Positions 9,120 through 19,330 of a stretch of 30,095 bases of DNA are shown one piece after another; the first letter of the stretch is position 1, and each line of letters begins with the position of its first letter. The translations under genes were made by a program, and so were the position numbers. Below the pieces are notes generated by a model, which worked only from the letters and a program-made list of their open reading frames with translations, did no database searches and was not told the origin of the DNA. The stretch spans positions 1-30,095 of IMG/VR virus record IMGVR_UViG_3300032160_000774; one strand, given 5' to 3'. Source of the stretch: a virus.

Positions 9120-9180
9120 GGTGGCTAACTCCAATGTGAAGGATGGGCCGATATCGTAAGAGCGGGCCCGGTCCGGTTGT

Positions 9181-9870
9181 TTATTTCTCAGCGCCGCCAT
9201 CATCACCTGCTGGCGGTAACGGTGACTTCTCGACGGGCTCGCCGCCCTGAGCTGGTGGCTGGTTGTTCGGCGTGTTCCGCGGCGGGTCCCGCAACGCCGC
9301 GTCCATGCCCCTGGCCAGCAAGTACGCTATTCGGCGCGCGACGTCTAAGTCTGACATGGTCACGGTTTCATCGGCATCTTCACTCCCAGGTTCGGTGTCG
9401 GGCTCGAACATCCCCAGGTGCTGCATCAGGCTGCGGTTGGCGGCGTTCTTATCCCAGAGCGTCAGCGTGAACGAGCGTATCTCGCGCGGCTCGACGCTGC
9501 TGTCTTCGTCTATGCGTTCGGGCTCGTGGATGCCGAACGACCTGATCGCCTTCGTCATGTGTGGGGTTTTTAGAAGATTGAGGCGCGGCCTGCCGTCCTC
9601 GTCGAAATCAAGGAAGTCCGAGATGTCGCTATAGGCGATGACCGCCTGATGTTCCAGCGTGCGCTCGACAGTCACCTGGGCCTTCGCAAGGCCCTTGTCG
9701 GTTCTATCCCGAATTATTTTCTTAATCTCGACGTTCTTCAGCAGCCTTGAGGCTATGGCGTATGCGGTTTTTTTTGAGTAGCCAGCTTTGATCGCTGCAT
9801 TCGCCCCATGGCCCTGGTTCGCGAGGTACTCCTCTACGAATTTCAGCTGCTTCGGCGTGAGCTTTCCCAT
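9181..9870 (-). CDS. terS: Phage terminase small subunit
   Basis: The protein is 229 aa. The first 55 residues are the classic terminase small-subunit DNA-binding domain: LTPKQLKFVEEYLAN, AAIKAGYSKKTAYAIASRLLKN, IKKII. The middle (VIAYSDISDFLDFDEDGRP) also fits the family. The C-terminus is a disordered Pro/Gly/Glu tail. TerS recognises phage DNA at the packaging site and hands it to the large ATPase/nuclease subunit. The start ATG 9870 is preceded by CGGAG about 9 nt upstream and lies 18 nt after the 2186-aa gene stop. No large terminase gene follows, although in T7-like phages it normally would. Confidence 0.9.
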   Translation of the reverse strand: MGKLTPKQLKFVEEYLANQGHGANAAIKAGYSKKTAYAIASRLLKNVEIKKIIRDRTDKGLAKAQVTVERTLEHQAVIAYSDISDFLDFDEDGRPRLNLLKTPHMTKAIRSFGIHEPERIDEDSSVEPREIRSFTLTLWDKNAANRSLMQHLGMFEPDTEPGSEDADETVTMSDLDVARRIAYLLARGMDAALRDPPRNTPNNQPPAQGGEPVEKSPLPPAGDDGGAEK

Positions 9871-9888
9871 TCCTTAAACTCCGTTCGC

Positions 9889-12800
9889 CTATTCCTTCGG
9901 CCGCGGGCCGCCGACGACGCCGCGCATGAAGTCGGCAGGGCCGGTGGGATGTTCCTTGCCCTGCTCGACGTCGTAAAGGTAATTCGCTGTCTTCTGCACC
10001 TGCGTGACCGGAACCTGCAGGGCGTAGCCAAGATCCTCGATGACGTCATCCATGGCCTTCCTGGCGCTGCCGCCTGGCTTAAACGCCTTGTAGATATCGG
10101 TTGGCGTGTCGATGAGGACTGTGTTCATGAAGTCTTTGAGCGCGCCGCCGAATACCACGCTGTCGTTGTAATGCTTGCTTTCGAACTTGTTGACGATGAC
10201 GCTCGCGATGTCGCCCCCGAAGGGGACCATGCCCGCCAAGTATTGGAAGGGCGCCGCGACGAGATTATCGAGCCAGTATTTCTCCGGGTCCTGCCCCTGC
10301 GGCGTCCCGCCGCGCGCGGCCATGGAAACGGCCTTGGCGCAGATGGCGGGCAGCACGGCGGCCATCATGGTCAGATACAGGCGCGCGAATCCCTTTCCGG
10401 CCATGCCGCGGTCGGATTTCCCGATCTGGTTCCAGTTGTCATACAGGAGGTTGCCCTGCGTGTTCATGATGCCGTAGAAGATCGTCCCCAGTTTCCAGAG
10501 ACCGCCGCGGGCCTCGATCTCGCTCGCGTGCTCGGGGTGGAACGAGCCCTGCGTCATGCGCACGCGCTGCTCGGCGTATTCGCGGACCTGCTGATCGTTC
10601 TCCAGGTCGATGCCCTTGATCTCGCCAGCCTCGGCCGCCCGGCGCGCATTGAGGTACTGCCAGTCGTCAAGCCAGGAGTGCGTCGCGTGCTGGACGATGT
10701 AGGCGTAGTCCTGCATGACGTCCGTGATGCGCCGCCCGATATTGCGGTTCTCAAGCAGCCGTCGGATGGCCTGCATGTGGTTCTCGTCGGCAGTGATATT
10801 CCGCTGCCGCATGAAGGCACTTTCCTCGCGGATATCTTTATGGATTTCCCCGCGGTTGAGCATGAGGTCGATGGCCGTGCCGATCGAGCGCCCGAAGCCT
10901 TCGCCTTCGCCCGTGGCGATGCTGACGAAGGGCTGCGCGAAGCGCTGCGCCATGTACACGGGGTTGAAGCCGAGCGCCTGAAGCTGGGTCTGCCGGCGCA
11001 GGTAATTCACGCCGTCGTTGAGCAGCATGTTCTTCGACTTGTCGCGGCCCATGCTCATGCTTTGCCGCACGGTTCGCTGCAGCCACGGGATAAGCAGGCT
11101 GCCGCGCGATGTCGGGTTGATGCGCGCCAGTGCATCGGTGAACTCGCGGTCAAAGACGATCTTGGCGACCTGCTTGATGACGGGCTCGATCGTTGTATAA
11201 CGGGCCGTCCAGTCGAGATGCATCGGAAGGTTGAGGATGTCCATCTCGAGGGGATAAGCGGCCTGCGCGACACGCTGCATCGTCGCGCCGCGCCCCGTCG
11301 TCGGAAACGCGAAATTGTTGTCCTCATTGACGAGCTGGTCGAACTGCTCTTTCTCATCGATCGCTGCGGTCTTGGTGCGGTCGGGCCGCGCGGGAGCATA
11401 GCCGCCCTTGTATTCTCCCCACGGGGTCTGGAAAGGCACGGCGGTGATTTCTGATGGATAATAGCCGCGCATGTCTCGGTGCGCTTTCCAGACGGCACCC
11501 TTTTGGGTATCGTAAAGGTCCCAGATTTTCTGAACGAGGTCCCAATCCGCCTTCGTGATGAGGCCGGTGCTATGCGCGCGCTTGAGGAAGGCCGTCAGAT
11601 CGTCCAGTTTCCAACTGTAGCCATTAAGCAGCTTGTAGCCGTTGGAGCCCGGCTCGAAACCGTTGCCGAGGTGAGACAGCATCCCGATAAGCTCGGCCTT
11701 GTTATCGAAGCGATAGCTACCGCCCGTCTTCTGCGAGACAAGCTCGGGTGCGGGTATTTCCTCGCCCGTGAGGTCCTCGCGGCGCGGCTCGAGGAGTTCG
11801 AGCGCCTGCTTGAGTAATGCGTTGCGGGTCTCCCGGTATTGCTCAACTGCGCGCTCGACTGGCTGGGATATATACCGCATGTGCGGGCCGCCCTGCTGGT
11901 GGCCGTCGAGGGCGAGCAGGAAGTTCTCGGCGCGGCGCAGCGATGACGCGGCATCCATGAGCGAGCGCTTGAACCGGGCGCCGCTCGGTATCTTCCCTTC
12001 CAGACCCGAGGGCAGGCCGGAGGCTGCCTGGTTCGCCATCAGGTCCGTCATTTCCTGCACCACCACGCGCTTCTCGAGGCGCTGCCCGGCTACCGTGATG
12101 GTCTTGATGTCCTGTCCGATGTGGATGAGACTGTCGATCTGATCGGCCAATCCCTGGAACTCATCGAAAGTCATCTCCTTGATCGGCTTGGCCAGCGCGA
12201 GGTTCGCGCTCTCGATGATGTCGCGCACGTCGTTCGCGGTCTCCGGGTCGTCTCGTAACACCCGCGCGAACCAGCCGTTGATATCGAATTTCCCGGAGCC
12301 GACGCCATGCGCGGCGAGGATGGCGCGCGCGGCGTTCACGAAATCTATGTTCATCGACTTGGCGAGCTTCTCGTCTGGCTTCAGGAGCTTCCTGCTCCAC
12401 AGCTCCAGCTTCTTCGCTTGCAACTCGCGCGCCTCGATGGCCATGGAATAAAGATGATGGTTCAGGAGCTGCCGTGCCTTCTCAATCGCGGCCTGCTCGA
12501 AATTGTTCTTGCCGAGAGCCTCGCCGGAACGGCGCGCGGCGGCAATCTCGGAACGGTAAAACACGGCCGGCGCGATCTTGCCCATCTGGCGGCCGCCGAT
12601 CACCTTACGGGCGTTGAGCTCGATGGATTGGCCCGATGGCGTCGGTATCTTAGCTGCCGCCGCGAGCTGCTTCATCTCCCATTCGAGCTGCGCGGCACGC
12701 ATGCCGTTGTGGTATGCCTCCACGGCCTGGCGTTCGATGGTGCCGTCCTTCAGCATGTCGCCGTGGCGGGAGAGCATCTCCTCATCAACCCTGCTGGCGA

Positions 12801-15800
12801 CGTAATCCTTGCGCGGCGCCATTTTCATGAAATCGTCCAGCATCTCGCGCGCGCTCGCGTAGCCGTGCAGGCCGGCAACCGGCGCGGGGTCGGCACCGTC
12901 CGCCTTGAACAGGCCCTTGTGTTGCTTCAGGCGGTCCAAGCCCTCGTTCGCGTAATCGCCGAAGGCTTTGCCGGTCTTCTTGCGGTCCAGCCCCTGCTCC
13001 ATAGCCATGCCGAGCGCCTGATAGCGCCGGTCCTGGCTTACGGCCTGCTCCACATCTGCGGCGATCTTCTCGCGTGCGTCCCGGTATTCCTGCGTGCCCG
13101 TGCGCTCTGACTCGCGCATGGCGTTGCGGAAGAGCTTTTCCGAGGCTGCCGCGGCAGCGCGGTCGGCCTTCCTGCGTGCCGTCTCGCGCTGCGCAGGGGT
13201 GAGATGCGACATGATGCGCGGGTCTATGGAGAATTGCGCCTCGCTCTTCAGCCGCGCGATTTCCTCGTCCGTGGCAAACATCCTGTCGAACACGTCTTTG
13301 ACGTGCGGGTTGATCGAGGGCAGCGTGTCCTTGATGCCGCCGTAGATGCGTGCGAGCCATGATTTAAACCGCTGAAATGCCGTGCGCACATCTGCGCTCG
13401 GGGCCTCGTTGTCCTTGAGGTAGCGCAGGAAGCCATCGGCGATCTTTTCCTCCTGCTCGGTGGTCAGCTCTTCACCCGCCTTGGTCCCGACCCACTCCCG
13501 GATCGCGTTGACATCGGCCCTGATCTGATCCGGGGCGTTGTCGAGCTTTGACAGCGCATCCAGCGCGTGCCAGTAAAGGTGGCCGTATTCATGCAGAACC
13601 GTCGAAAGATTTTCCTTCTCGAACAGGCGAATCAGCGGCGAGCCGTCCGGCGGGAAGGTTATGCTGCCGCGCGGGGTTTCAGTATCGCCATGGAAAAGCG
13701 TGTCTTTTCCGGAACCGTTGACGAAGTCCTTTTCCGTGAGTAACTTAGAAGATGAGCCTTGCCGCCCATCAACGGGCTTAATTGGCCTCCCCGAGGGATA
13801 TTGGTTCCCTCCAGTGCGAGGCTGGACAAGGCTCTTTTCCGTGTTCATGTAGAGCAATTCCCCGGCATCTGCTTTGGCCTGCAGCCGCTTCTGCGCATCC
13901 TTCAACCCGTAGACGCTTGCGATCATGTTCGCGCGGCGGACATTGCTGGGATAGATCGAGACAACAACCGGCTTGCCGTTTTCCTGCGCGTCGACCTGCA
14001 CGAGCAGGCTTTCACGGGGTTGGCCGTCTTTGTCTGCTCGCACTGATTTAAAGACAGCCACCGGATCGGCCAGCAACTGCGGCAGCCGCTCCAGCACTTC
14101 GACCGGGACCTCGTGAGCGACCTGCGTCACCTTCCGCGCGAAGTCCGCCTCCATGCGGATGGGCCAGTCTTTCCCGGCGCCGACGGCGGCGAGGATGTCG
14201 CCGGGCGTGCCCAGGTGCAGGGTATTACGGCCGGCGAGCTGCCTGCGCGCGAGTGCGTCCTTGAGATCGCGCTTGTAGCGCAGCAACAGTTCCGGCGTTA
14301 TTGGTTGCGTAAGCGTCGTGCCATCCTTGCGCGCGAGTTCATCGAGGTGCTGCTGCAGCGCTTCGCGCACCTGTTGATTGCTGGCCTTCGCGAGGTCGAC
14401 GCCTTGTCTGTCCAGCACGTTGAGCAACTGGTCTGCTGCCGCGCGGTGCTGCGCTTCGGCGTGGACCTGCTCCGGCGTGGGTTCCTCCGTGCGGGGTTTG
14501 CCCGCGCGGGCTTTGCCGCCGATGCGCTGCGCGTTTTCGATGGCCGCCTGCTGCCCTTCGAGCTTCTCCGTCTGCTGCGCCTGCTGGCCCATCTCGTTGC
14601 GGACGCGGTCGATAAAAAGGTCGAGCTGGTCGCCGCGGGCCTTCTCCGCGAGCGCGGGGCTCTCGCGCACGAACTGAAGGCCGCCGATCATGCGGTCGAT
14701 CACTTCTTTCACGCCGGGGGTCTGGCCGTATCTTTCCAGCATCACGCGCGAGAAATCCGCCGGGTTCTGCGCGAGGAGCCTGGCAATATCCGGCATGCCG
14801 GAGACGGCCGTGCGCTGCCCGTACTGCTGCAGGAGCTGGCGATAGATGTTCTCCGCGACGGGGTCTTCTTTTTCCTGCGCGTCGGTGAGCCCCTCGTGGA
14901 GATTGCTGACAAAAGCGTCATAGGCCTTCTCGTCGCCCTCGCTTGAGCCTTCGGGAACCCATTTCACCCACTGGTCTAGGTTCTTGGAGCCCTCGATCTG
15001 CTGGATGTAGGTGTGATAATCGGCTTGGTCGATCTGAAGATCTTCGCCCGTCTTCAGCGCCTCACCCAGGGACTTGCCAAATTCCGGCATGTTCTTGTCG
15101 AGGGCCCCGCGCTGCTCCGGCGTGAGCTTCTGGTAAAACGTCTGCGCTGCTCCCGGGTTGATGTAGATATCCCGGTCGCCGAGTTCCGAGCGCAGGAACT
15201 CATTCATCTTTTCGGGCGCGCGGCCCTGAAGCTTACTCTCCTGCACGACGATGCGCCCGCGGTCCATCTGTTCGCGGCGGTATTCGTTCATGAGCGGCTG
15301 AAAGTTCATATTCGTGTTATGGAAGAGAAGTCCGGCGATAAGACCGATGAAGCCGCCCTGGTCGACGGAATCGGATAGCCCCTGCGTCAGGCTCACATCC
15401 TCCCCCAGGACATTCCGGCTGATCGCGTTCTGCGCGACCGTTTGCCCGGCCATCGCCGTGGCATCCGACACCGTGCGCAGCGTGGCGTCTGCGGCGCGGT
15501 AAGCCAGGCGCGCGGCCGTGCCGCCCGGGTCGATACCGGCTCGCATCATGAACCCGGAGATCGTATTGCTGACGGTGTTTTGCAGCGATGCCGGCAGGCC
15601 CTTGGCGACAACTTCCGGGCCGAGCTTGCCCGTGACGGCCGCGACGAGCGCGCTCAGCGCGGCGGCTGTGTTCGCCTGCGGACTGTTTTCATCGAAGCCC
15701 TGCTTTTTGGCTTCCTCATAGGATTGCCCCGCGAACTGCGCCATGAAACCCGGCACGATGCCGACGGGGTTCGCCGCGGCGCCCAGCATGCCGCCCGCCA

Positions 15801-16449
15801 TGCGCGCCACGCCGGGGAAAAAGCCCTGGTTCTGGTTGTCGATTTTCTCGCCTGCTTCAGCGACCTGCTCGCCGGTGGAGGCCCCCACCATGCCGATGTC
15901 ATGCAGCGCGACGCTGCCCGATTTCAGCAGGAACTGGTCGACGGCGTCCATGCCGGGATGCGGGGCCTGCAAATAGGTATCCAGGCCCTCGCCAGCATTC
16001 TCGACGGCCTGGAAGAACCCGTGATAGGCCTGCCCCGCGCCGTGCACCGTGGCCGCGGCGAGGTTCTGCGCGATGGCGCTGAGGTCGTAATGGTCATCTA
16101 CGAGGCTGCGCGCCCAGTCGGATACTTTGGTGAGGCGGCCGACATCGTCATGCGCCAGCGCGGCGTTCTCATCGTTAGACAGGAACTGCGAGAGCTGCGG
16201 ATACTGCTTGATAAGCTGGTCGAACGGAACCGCATTGAACTGCGCGTCCTTCTGCAATCGGCCCTGGTTGCGCACGGCCATGTCGAGCGGGATGCCGTTG
16301 GCCTGCGCGAGCGGGAGGGCTTTCGCGGCCGCGTCGGGCGATGGCGCCATAGCCTGCCCGGACATGATGCCGGCGCGCAGGGTCTCGTTCTGCGTGTCGT
16401 ACATCTGGTCGAGGCTTTTATTGACCTCGTCGGGGGTGATATCGGCCAT
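9889..16449 (-). CDS. Giant phage ejection/polyvalent protein with HEYGH zincin motif (T7 gp16 position)
   Basis: The protein is 2186 aa, almost a quarter of the window. The N-terminal 400 residues include Gly/Ala-rich hydrophobic stretches (about 215-245). Around 744-845 is a MuF-C/LPD3-like module (LPQLLADPVAVFKS, GKPVVVSIYP, IASVYG). HEYGH at 953-957 is a zinc metallopeptidase motif. Residues 1100-2000 are mostly long helices. A hydrophobic segment near 2022-2043 lies in an LPD38-like C-terminal region. Such large polyvalent proteins are packed in virions and enter the host with the DNA. Gene order (gp14-like, transglycosylase, this, TerS) places it where T7 has its largest ejection proteins. 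The start overlaps the upstream stop by one base (TAATG). The domain names come from recognition by eye; the coding frame itself is certain. Confidence 0.88.
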   Translation of the reverse strand: MADITPDEVNKSLDQMYDTQNETLRAGIMSGQAMAPSPDAAAKALPLAQANGIPLDMAVRNQGRLQKDAQFNAVPFDQLIKQYPQLSQFLSNDENAALAHDDVGRLTKVSDWARSLVDDHYDLSAIAQNLAAATVHGAGQAYHGFFQAVENAGEGLDTYLQAPHPGMDAVDQFLLKSGSVALHDIGMVGASTGEQVAEAGEKIDNQNQGFFPGVARMAGGMLGAAANPVGIVPGFMAQFAGQSYEEAKKQGFDENSPQANTAAALSALVAAVTGKLGPEVVAKGLPASLQNTVSNTISGFMMRAGIDPGGTAARLAYRAADATLRTVSDATAMAGQTVAQNAISRNVLGEDVSLTQGLSDSVDQGGFIGLIAGLLFHNTNMNFQPLMNEYRREQMDRGRIVVQESKLQGRAPEKMNEFLRSELGDRDIYINPGAAQTFYQKLTPEQRGALDKNMPEFGKSLGEALKTGEDLQIDQADYHTYIQQIEGSKNLDQWVKWVPEGSSEGDEKAYDAFVSNLHEGLTDAQEKEDPVAENIYRQLLQQYGQRTAVSGMPDIARLLAQNPADFSRVMLERYGQTPGVKEVIDRMIGGLQFVRESPALAEKARGDQLDLFIDRVRNEMGQQAQQTEKLEGQQAAIENAQRIGGKARAGKPRTEEPTPEQVHAEAQHRAAADQLLNVLDRQGVDLAKASNQQVREALQQHLDELARKDGTTLTQPITPELLLRYKRDLKDALARRQLAGRNTLHLGTPGDILAAVGAGKDWPIRMEADFARKVTQVAHEVPVEVLERLPQLLADPVAVFKSVRADKDGQPRESLLVQVDAQENGKPVVVSIYPSNVRRANMIASVYGLKDAQKRLQAKADAGELLYMNTEKSLVQPRTGGNQYPSGRPIKPVDGRQGSSSKLLTEKDFVNGSGKDTLFHGDTETPRGSITFPPDGSPLIRLFEKENLSTVLHEYGHLYWHALDALSKLDNAPDQIRADVNAIREWVGTKAGEELTTEQEEKIADGFLRYLKDNEAPSADVRTAFQRFKSWLARIYGGIKDTLPSINPHVKDVFDRMFATDEEIARLKSEAQFSIDPRIMSHLTPAQRETARRKADRAAAAASEKLFRNAMRESERTGTQEYRDAREKIAADVEQAVSQDRRYQALGMAMEQGLDRKKTGKAFGDYANEGLDRLKQHKGLFKADGADPAPVAGLHGYASAREMLDDFMKMAPRKDYVASRVDEEMLSRHGDMLKDGTIERQAVEAYHNGMRAAQLEWEMKQLAAAAKIPTPSGQSIELNARKVIGGRQMGKIAPAVFYRSEIAAARRSGEALGKNNFEQAAIEKARQLLNHHLYSMAIEARELQAKKLELWSRKLLKPDEKLAKSMNIDFVNAARAILAAHGVGSGKFDINGWFARVLRDDPETANDVRDIIESANLALAKPIKEMTFDEFQGLADQIDSLIHIGQDIKTITVAGQRLEKRVVVQEMTDLMANQAASGLPSGLEGKIPSGARFKRSLMDAASSLRRAENFLLALDGHQQGGPHMRYISQPVERAVEQYRETRNALLKQALELLEPRREDLTGEEIPAPELVSQKTGGSYRFDNKAELIGMLSHLGNGFEPGSNGYKLLNGYSWKLDDLTAFLKRAHSTGLITKADWDLVQKIWDLYDTQKGAVWKAHRDMRGYYPSEITAVPFQTPWGEYKGGYAPARPDRTKTAAIDEKEQFDQLVNEDNNFAFPTTGRGATMQRVAQAAYPLEMDILNLPMHLDWTARYTTIEPVIKQVAKIVFDREFTDALARINPTSRGSLLIPWLQRTVRQSMSMGRDKSKNMLLNDGVNYLRRQTQLQALGFNPVYMAQRFAQPFVSIATGEGEGFGRSIGTAIDLMLNRGEIHKDIREESAFMRQRNITADENHMQAIRRLLENRNIGRRITDVMQDYAYIVQHATHSWLDDWQYLNARRAAEAGEIKGIDLENDQQVREYAEQRVRMTQGSFHPEHASEIEARGGLWKLGTIFYGIMNTQGNLLYDNWNQIGKSDRGMAGKGFARLYLTMMAAVLPAICAKAVSMAARGGTPQGQDPEKYWLDNLVAAPFQYLAGMVPFGGDIASVIVNKFESKHYNDSVVFGGALKDFMNTVLIDTPTDIYKAFKPGGSARKAMDDVIEDLGYALQVPVTQVQKTANYLYDVEQGKEHPTGPADFMRGVVGGPRPKE

Positions 16450-18611
16450 TACTGCCTCTGCTTCGTGCTGATGTAAGCGTTGATGATGGCGGCCTCGGTC
16501 TGGCTCTGGCCGCGCGCTTTGAGCTGCTGGACGATGGTTTCCTTCTCATCGGTGGGGATCGCGAACGTCTTGTCATTTGCGCCAGCGCTCCTGGACGGCA
16601 TGAGGGCGATATCGAATTTATTGACGTTCTGGTCGCCGTTCCACCAATGCGCGCCCTTGAGCTGAAGCTGGTTGAGGATGACGTTGTCCACGATGCCACG
16701 CACCTGTTCCGCGGTCGGGTATTGGCCGTTGTGGCCGCGGCTGTAAGTATCGATCGACTGTTCCACGAGCTGCTGCGCCCGGACGAATTCGATGCCGCCT
16801 TCCAGCTTCTGAATGCCCTGCTGGTCGTATGTCGTATGCATCGGCATCCCGGCCTTCTTGGCATCGGTCATCATCATCGCGTGGATCTGCTGCGCCGTTT
16901 CGTTGGCTGCGGTGTTTTGCGTCATCAGAGACTGCTTGCGCGCCAGATATTCGTAATCCGCCTGCGACAGGTTCAGGCGGGTGCCGGGCGCTTGAAGGTC
17001 TTCCTTGGAGAACTGGTCAGGGGCCATGGCATAGAGCTGGCCGAGCGCCGATGAATCGCTGGGCGCTTTCGGGTCGTATTTTTGCAGAAGGTCGGCAAAA
17101 CCGCCGCTTGCCGCCGAGGCCTGTATCGATGCCGGCAGGTCCTGCCATTTCTTTCCCTGCCCGTAGATATCCAGGGCCTTGTTCATGACCTGCTTATTCT
17201 GCATGTCGCGCGCCGCCGCAACCTGCGCGTTGGCGTTGCTGACATACTCCATGAAGGACTTTTGAGCATAGGGCGGCAGCGTTTTGGCGTAATCCTCGGC
17301 GTCTTTCTGGTTGATGGTGCCACCACCCTTCCCGGCGCCGGCCAGGACACTGGGAACGTATTCCCGGGCCTGCTGGACCGGGACGCTGGCGAGGAAATTC
17401 TGCATCGGGATTTCGCCCTTGCGGGGATCGCCGACCTTCTCGATATGATCGTCGACGCGCCCCGGACCCCAGTTATAGGCGAGGGTAGCCAGATTGCGGT
17501 CGCCGTACTTCTGCTCGAGCTGCGAGAGGTATAGTTCCCCGGCTTGCCGGTTGATTTTAGGATCGGTCAGGACCTGCTCTTCCGTGACTCCCATTTCCTT
17601 GGCGAGGTCGCCCGCGGGGCCGCCCTTCGATGAAGGCTCGATCTGCATCAGCCCCATGGCGCCGGTCGAAGAGGTCAGAACCCCACCGGTCTTGGGGTCG
17701 ATCATCTTTCCCTTGCTTTCCTGCCATTGCACGGCATCCGCCCATTGCGTGGGCGTCAGGGATGCCAGCCCGCCCTGCTGCCGGTAGTCCTGAAAGGCTT
17801 TGTAAGCCGTCATCTCGGGCAGGACGACGCTCTTGAGCCTGTTCAGTTTGCCGATGGTATCGAGGTCGACCTGCCCGGAGGAAAGCGCCTTGTCGGTCAG
17901 CGCGAGAGCCTGCTGCTTGACCGACATGTCGGGCGAGTCATACATGGGTTGCAGGCGGGACATCGCGACCTGCGACCTAGCGGCTATACCGTTCTGGATG
18001 TCGACAGGATCGCCGGGTTGAGGGCCGCCTGGAAGCATCCGCGCCCTCTGTTGCGCGGCCTCGGCGGCCTTGTCGGATTCCTGCTGGAACAGCTGTTCAT
18101 TTGTCGGGTCGAGCGCAGCAAGTTGCGAGGACTGCGTAACCTGCTGCCCGAGAAGGTTTGCAGAATACTCGCGGCTCTGCGTGAACTCGTGCTCCTTCAC
18201 GCGCGCATACATCGTGTTGTTCAACTGACCGAGCTCCGACATCAGGGCGCGCTGCGCGATGGGGTTCTGGACGCCTTGCAGGGCTTGGCTCTGGATTTTA
18301 TCGAAGGCATCGGAGTATGTCTTGCTGACACCCCGGGCATTGGCACCCTGCATGGAAAGCAGCCCCGGGTTCTGATCCGTGCCGTCTCCGTACATCAGAT
18401 TGGTGACCTGCTTCTCCGCACCAAGTCTGCGCTGTGTCGCGTCCTGCATGGAGCGGAAGATATCCAGTTTCCGCTCGATCGCGGCGCCTTCGGCCATGTT
18501 CTGCCCGGCGGATTCCAGTGCCCTGGGAATGATGTTGGGATCATACGTCGGCACCCGCTCCGTGGGCTGCGGTAGGGAGTCATATCCGATGAGGGTGGGA
18601 AGCTGCGGCAT
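16449..18611 (-). CDS. Phage internal virion protein with lytic transglycosylase domain
   Basis: The protein is 720 aa. A soluble lytic transglycosylase (SLT, goose-lysozyme-like) domain lies at about 285-400: AVQWQESKGK with the likely catalytic Glu near 298, TGAMGLMQIEPSS, and LATLAYNWGPGRVDDH. The first 270 residues and the last 300 are helical and Gln/Ala-rich, as in ejection proteins. In T7-like phages such an enzyme opens the peptidoglycan during DNA entry. Stop and start signals overlap as TAATG at both ends, with the gp14-like gene before it and the 2186-aa gene after it, so the three are translated as a coupled block and probably work as one complex. Confidence 0.9.
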   Translation of the reverse strand: MPQLPTLIGYDSLPQPTERVPTYDPNIIPRALESAGQNMAEGAAIERKLDIFRSMQDATQRRLGAEKQVTNLMYGDGTDQNPGLLSMQGANARGVSKTYSDAFDKIQSQALQGVQNPIAQRALMSELGQLNNTMYARVKEHEFTQSREYSANLLGQQVTQSSQLAALDPTNEQLFQQESDKAAEAAQQRARMLPGGPQPGDPVDIQNGIAARSQVAMSRLQPMYDSPDMSVKQQALALTDKALSSGQVDLDTIGKLNRLKSVVLPEMTAYKAFQDYRQQGGLASLTPTQWADAVQWQESKGKMIDPKTGGVLTSSTGAMGLMQIEPSSKGGPAGDLAKEMGVTEEQVLTDPKINRQAGELYLSQLEQKYGDRNLATLAYNWGPGRVDDHIEKVGDPRKGEIPMQNFLASVPVQQAREYVPSVLAGAGKGGGTINQKDAEDYAKTLPPYAQKSFMEYVSNANAQVAAARDMQNKQVMNKALDIYGQGKKWQDLPASIQASAASGGFADLLQKYDPKAPSDSSALGQLYAMAPDQFSKEDLQAPGTRLNLSQADYEYLARKQSLMTQNTAANETAQQIHAMMMTDAKKAGMPMHTTYDQQGIQKLEGGIEFVRAQQLVEQSIDTYSRGHNGQYPTAEQVRGIVDNVILNQLQLKGAHWWNGDQNVNKFDIALMPSRSAGANDKTFAIPTDEKETIVQQLKARGQSQTEAAIINAYISTKQRQ

Positions 18612-19321
18612 TACAGGGTGCCTCCGTCAAAGGCGCTGCTGTATTTATCCATAAGCGTCCCGGCCTTGAAGAGGTCGCCGACGGCCCCGATCACGCCGGT
18701 CGTGCCGTACTGGTTGGCCTGGAAGCGGTCCAGGTAGGCCTGGTTCATATCCTCCTGCGCCTTGTTCTTGCCGGTCCACTCGTCATAAAGCTCATTCGTT
18801 TTGCCCTGTGTTTCGAGGTTTCCGAGGATACTGACCGTCGACGGGTCCAGCGTCGAACCGCCGCCCGCCGCTGATCTTGCCATGGCTGAAGACTGCGCCA
18901 GGAGCATGTCGCGATCATCGAGCTGCATCTTGCGCTCCGCGGCGCCCATGTCGTTGTTGGCGTTAGTGCGCTCATACTGCGCCTTCATCTTCATCGCCGC
19001 CGCATTGCCCGATGACGTCAGATATGAACCAAGCGCGTTGAAGGTCGAGGAGCCGATGTTTAACATCTGGGCCGTGGACAGTCCGCCTATAGCGGACTCA
19101 GCTTCGGCCAACCCTCCGGCGATAGAGCTTCCGACCGTGCTCGCGCCGCCGATATCGGCGATTCCCGAGCCTACAAATCCCGCAAGTGGCGTTGCTATAC
19201 CGGACACCAGGCCAGCGCCGGTGATATCAGCAGCTGTCGCCGCTCCAGCAGCTACACCTTCCCCGACTGCTGTATCGGCAAACATTGACGTCGCCACCGC
19301 CGTTGCGCTTATCGGATCCAT
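18611..19321 (-). CDS. gp14-like phage internal virion protein
   Basis: The protein is 236 aa. The first 85 residues are Ala/Gly/Ser-rich and weakly hydrophobic. Next come a helical charged part (MKMKAQYERTNANNDMGAAE) and a Ser/Gly stretch (SAAGGGSTLDPSTVSILGN), typical of the membrane-active first ejection protein of T7-like phages. It is the first gene of the three-gene ejection block, and its stop overlaps the transglycosylase start. The family call rests on composition and position and is moderately sure. Confidence 0.72.
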   Translation of the reverse strand: MDPISATAVATSMFADTAVGEGVAAGAATAADITGAGLVSGIATPLAGFVGSGIADIGGASTVGSSIAGGLAEAESAIGGLSTAQMLNIGSSTFNALGSYLTSSGNAAAMKMKAQYERTNANNDMGAAERKMQLDDRDMLLAQSSAMARSAAGGGSTLDPSTVSILGNLETQGKTNELYDEWTGKNKAQEDMNQAYLDRFQANQYGTTGVIGAVGDLFKAGTLMDKYSSAFDGGTL

Positions 19322-19330
19322 GCGAATACC

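Noticed and set aside
9808-11454. Long + strand open frame (548 aa) opposite the giant protein gene
   Set aside because: It is a shadow of the 2186-aa gene in GC-rich DNA. The opposite strand shows clear phage protein features and gene coupling, while this one has low-complexity composition and no domain.
15442-16476. + strand open frame of 344 aa
   Set aside because: It is the mirror of the N-terminal part of the giant protein gene, with Arg/Gly/Ala-heavy composition and no ribosome binding site.
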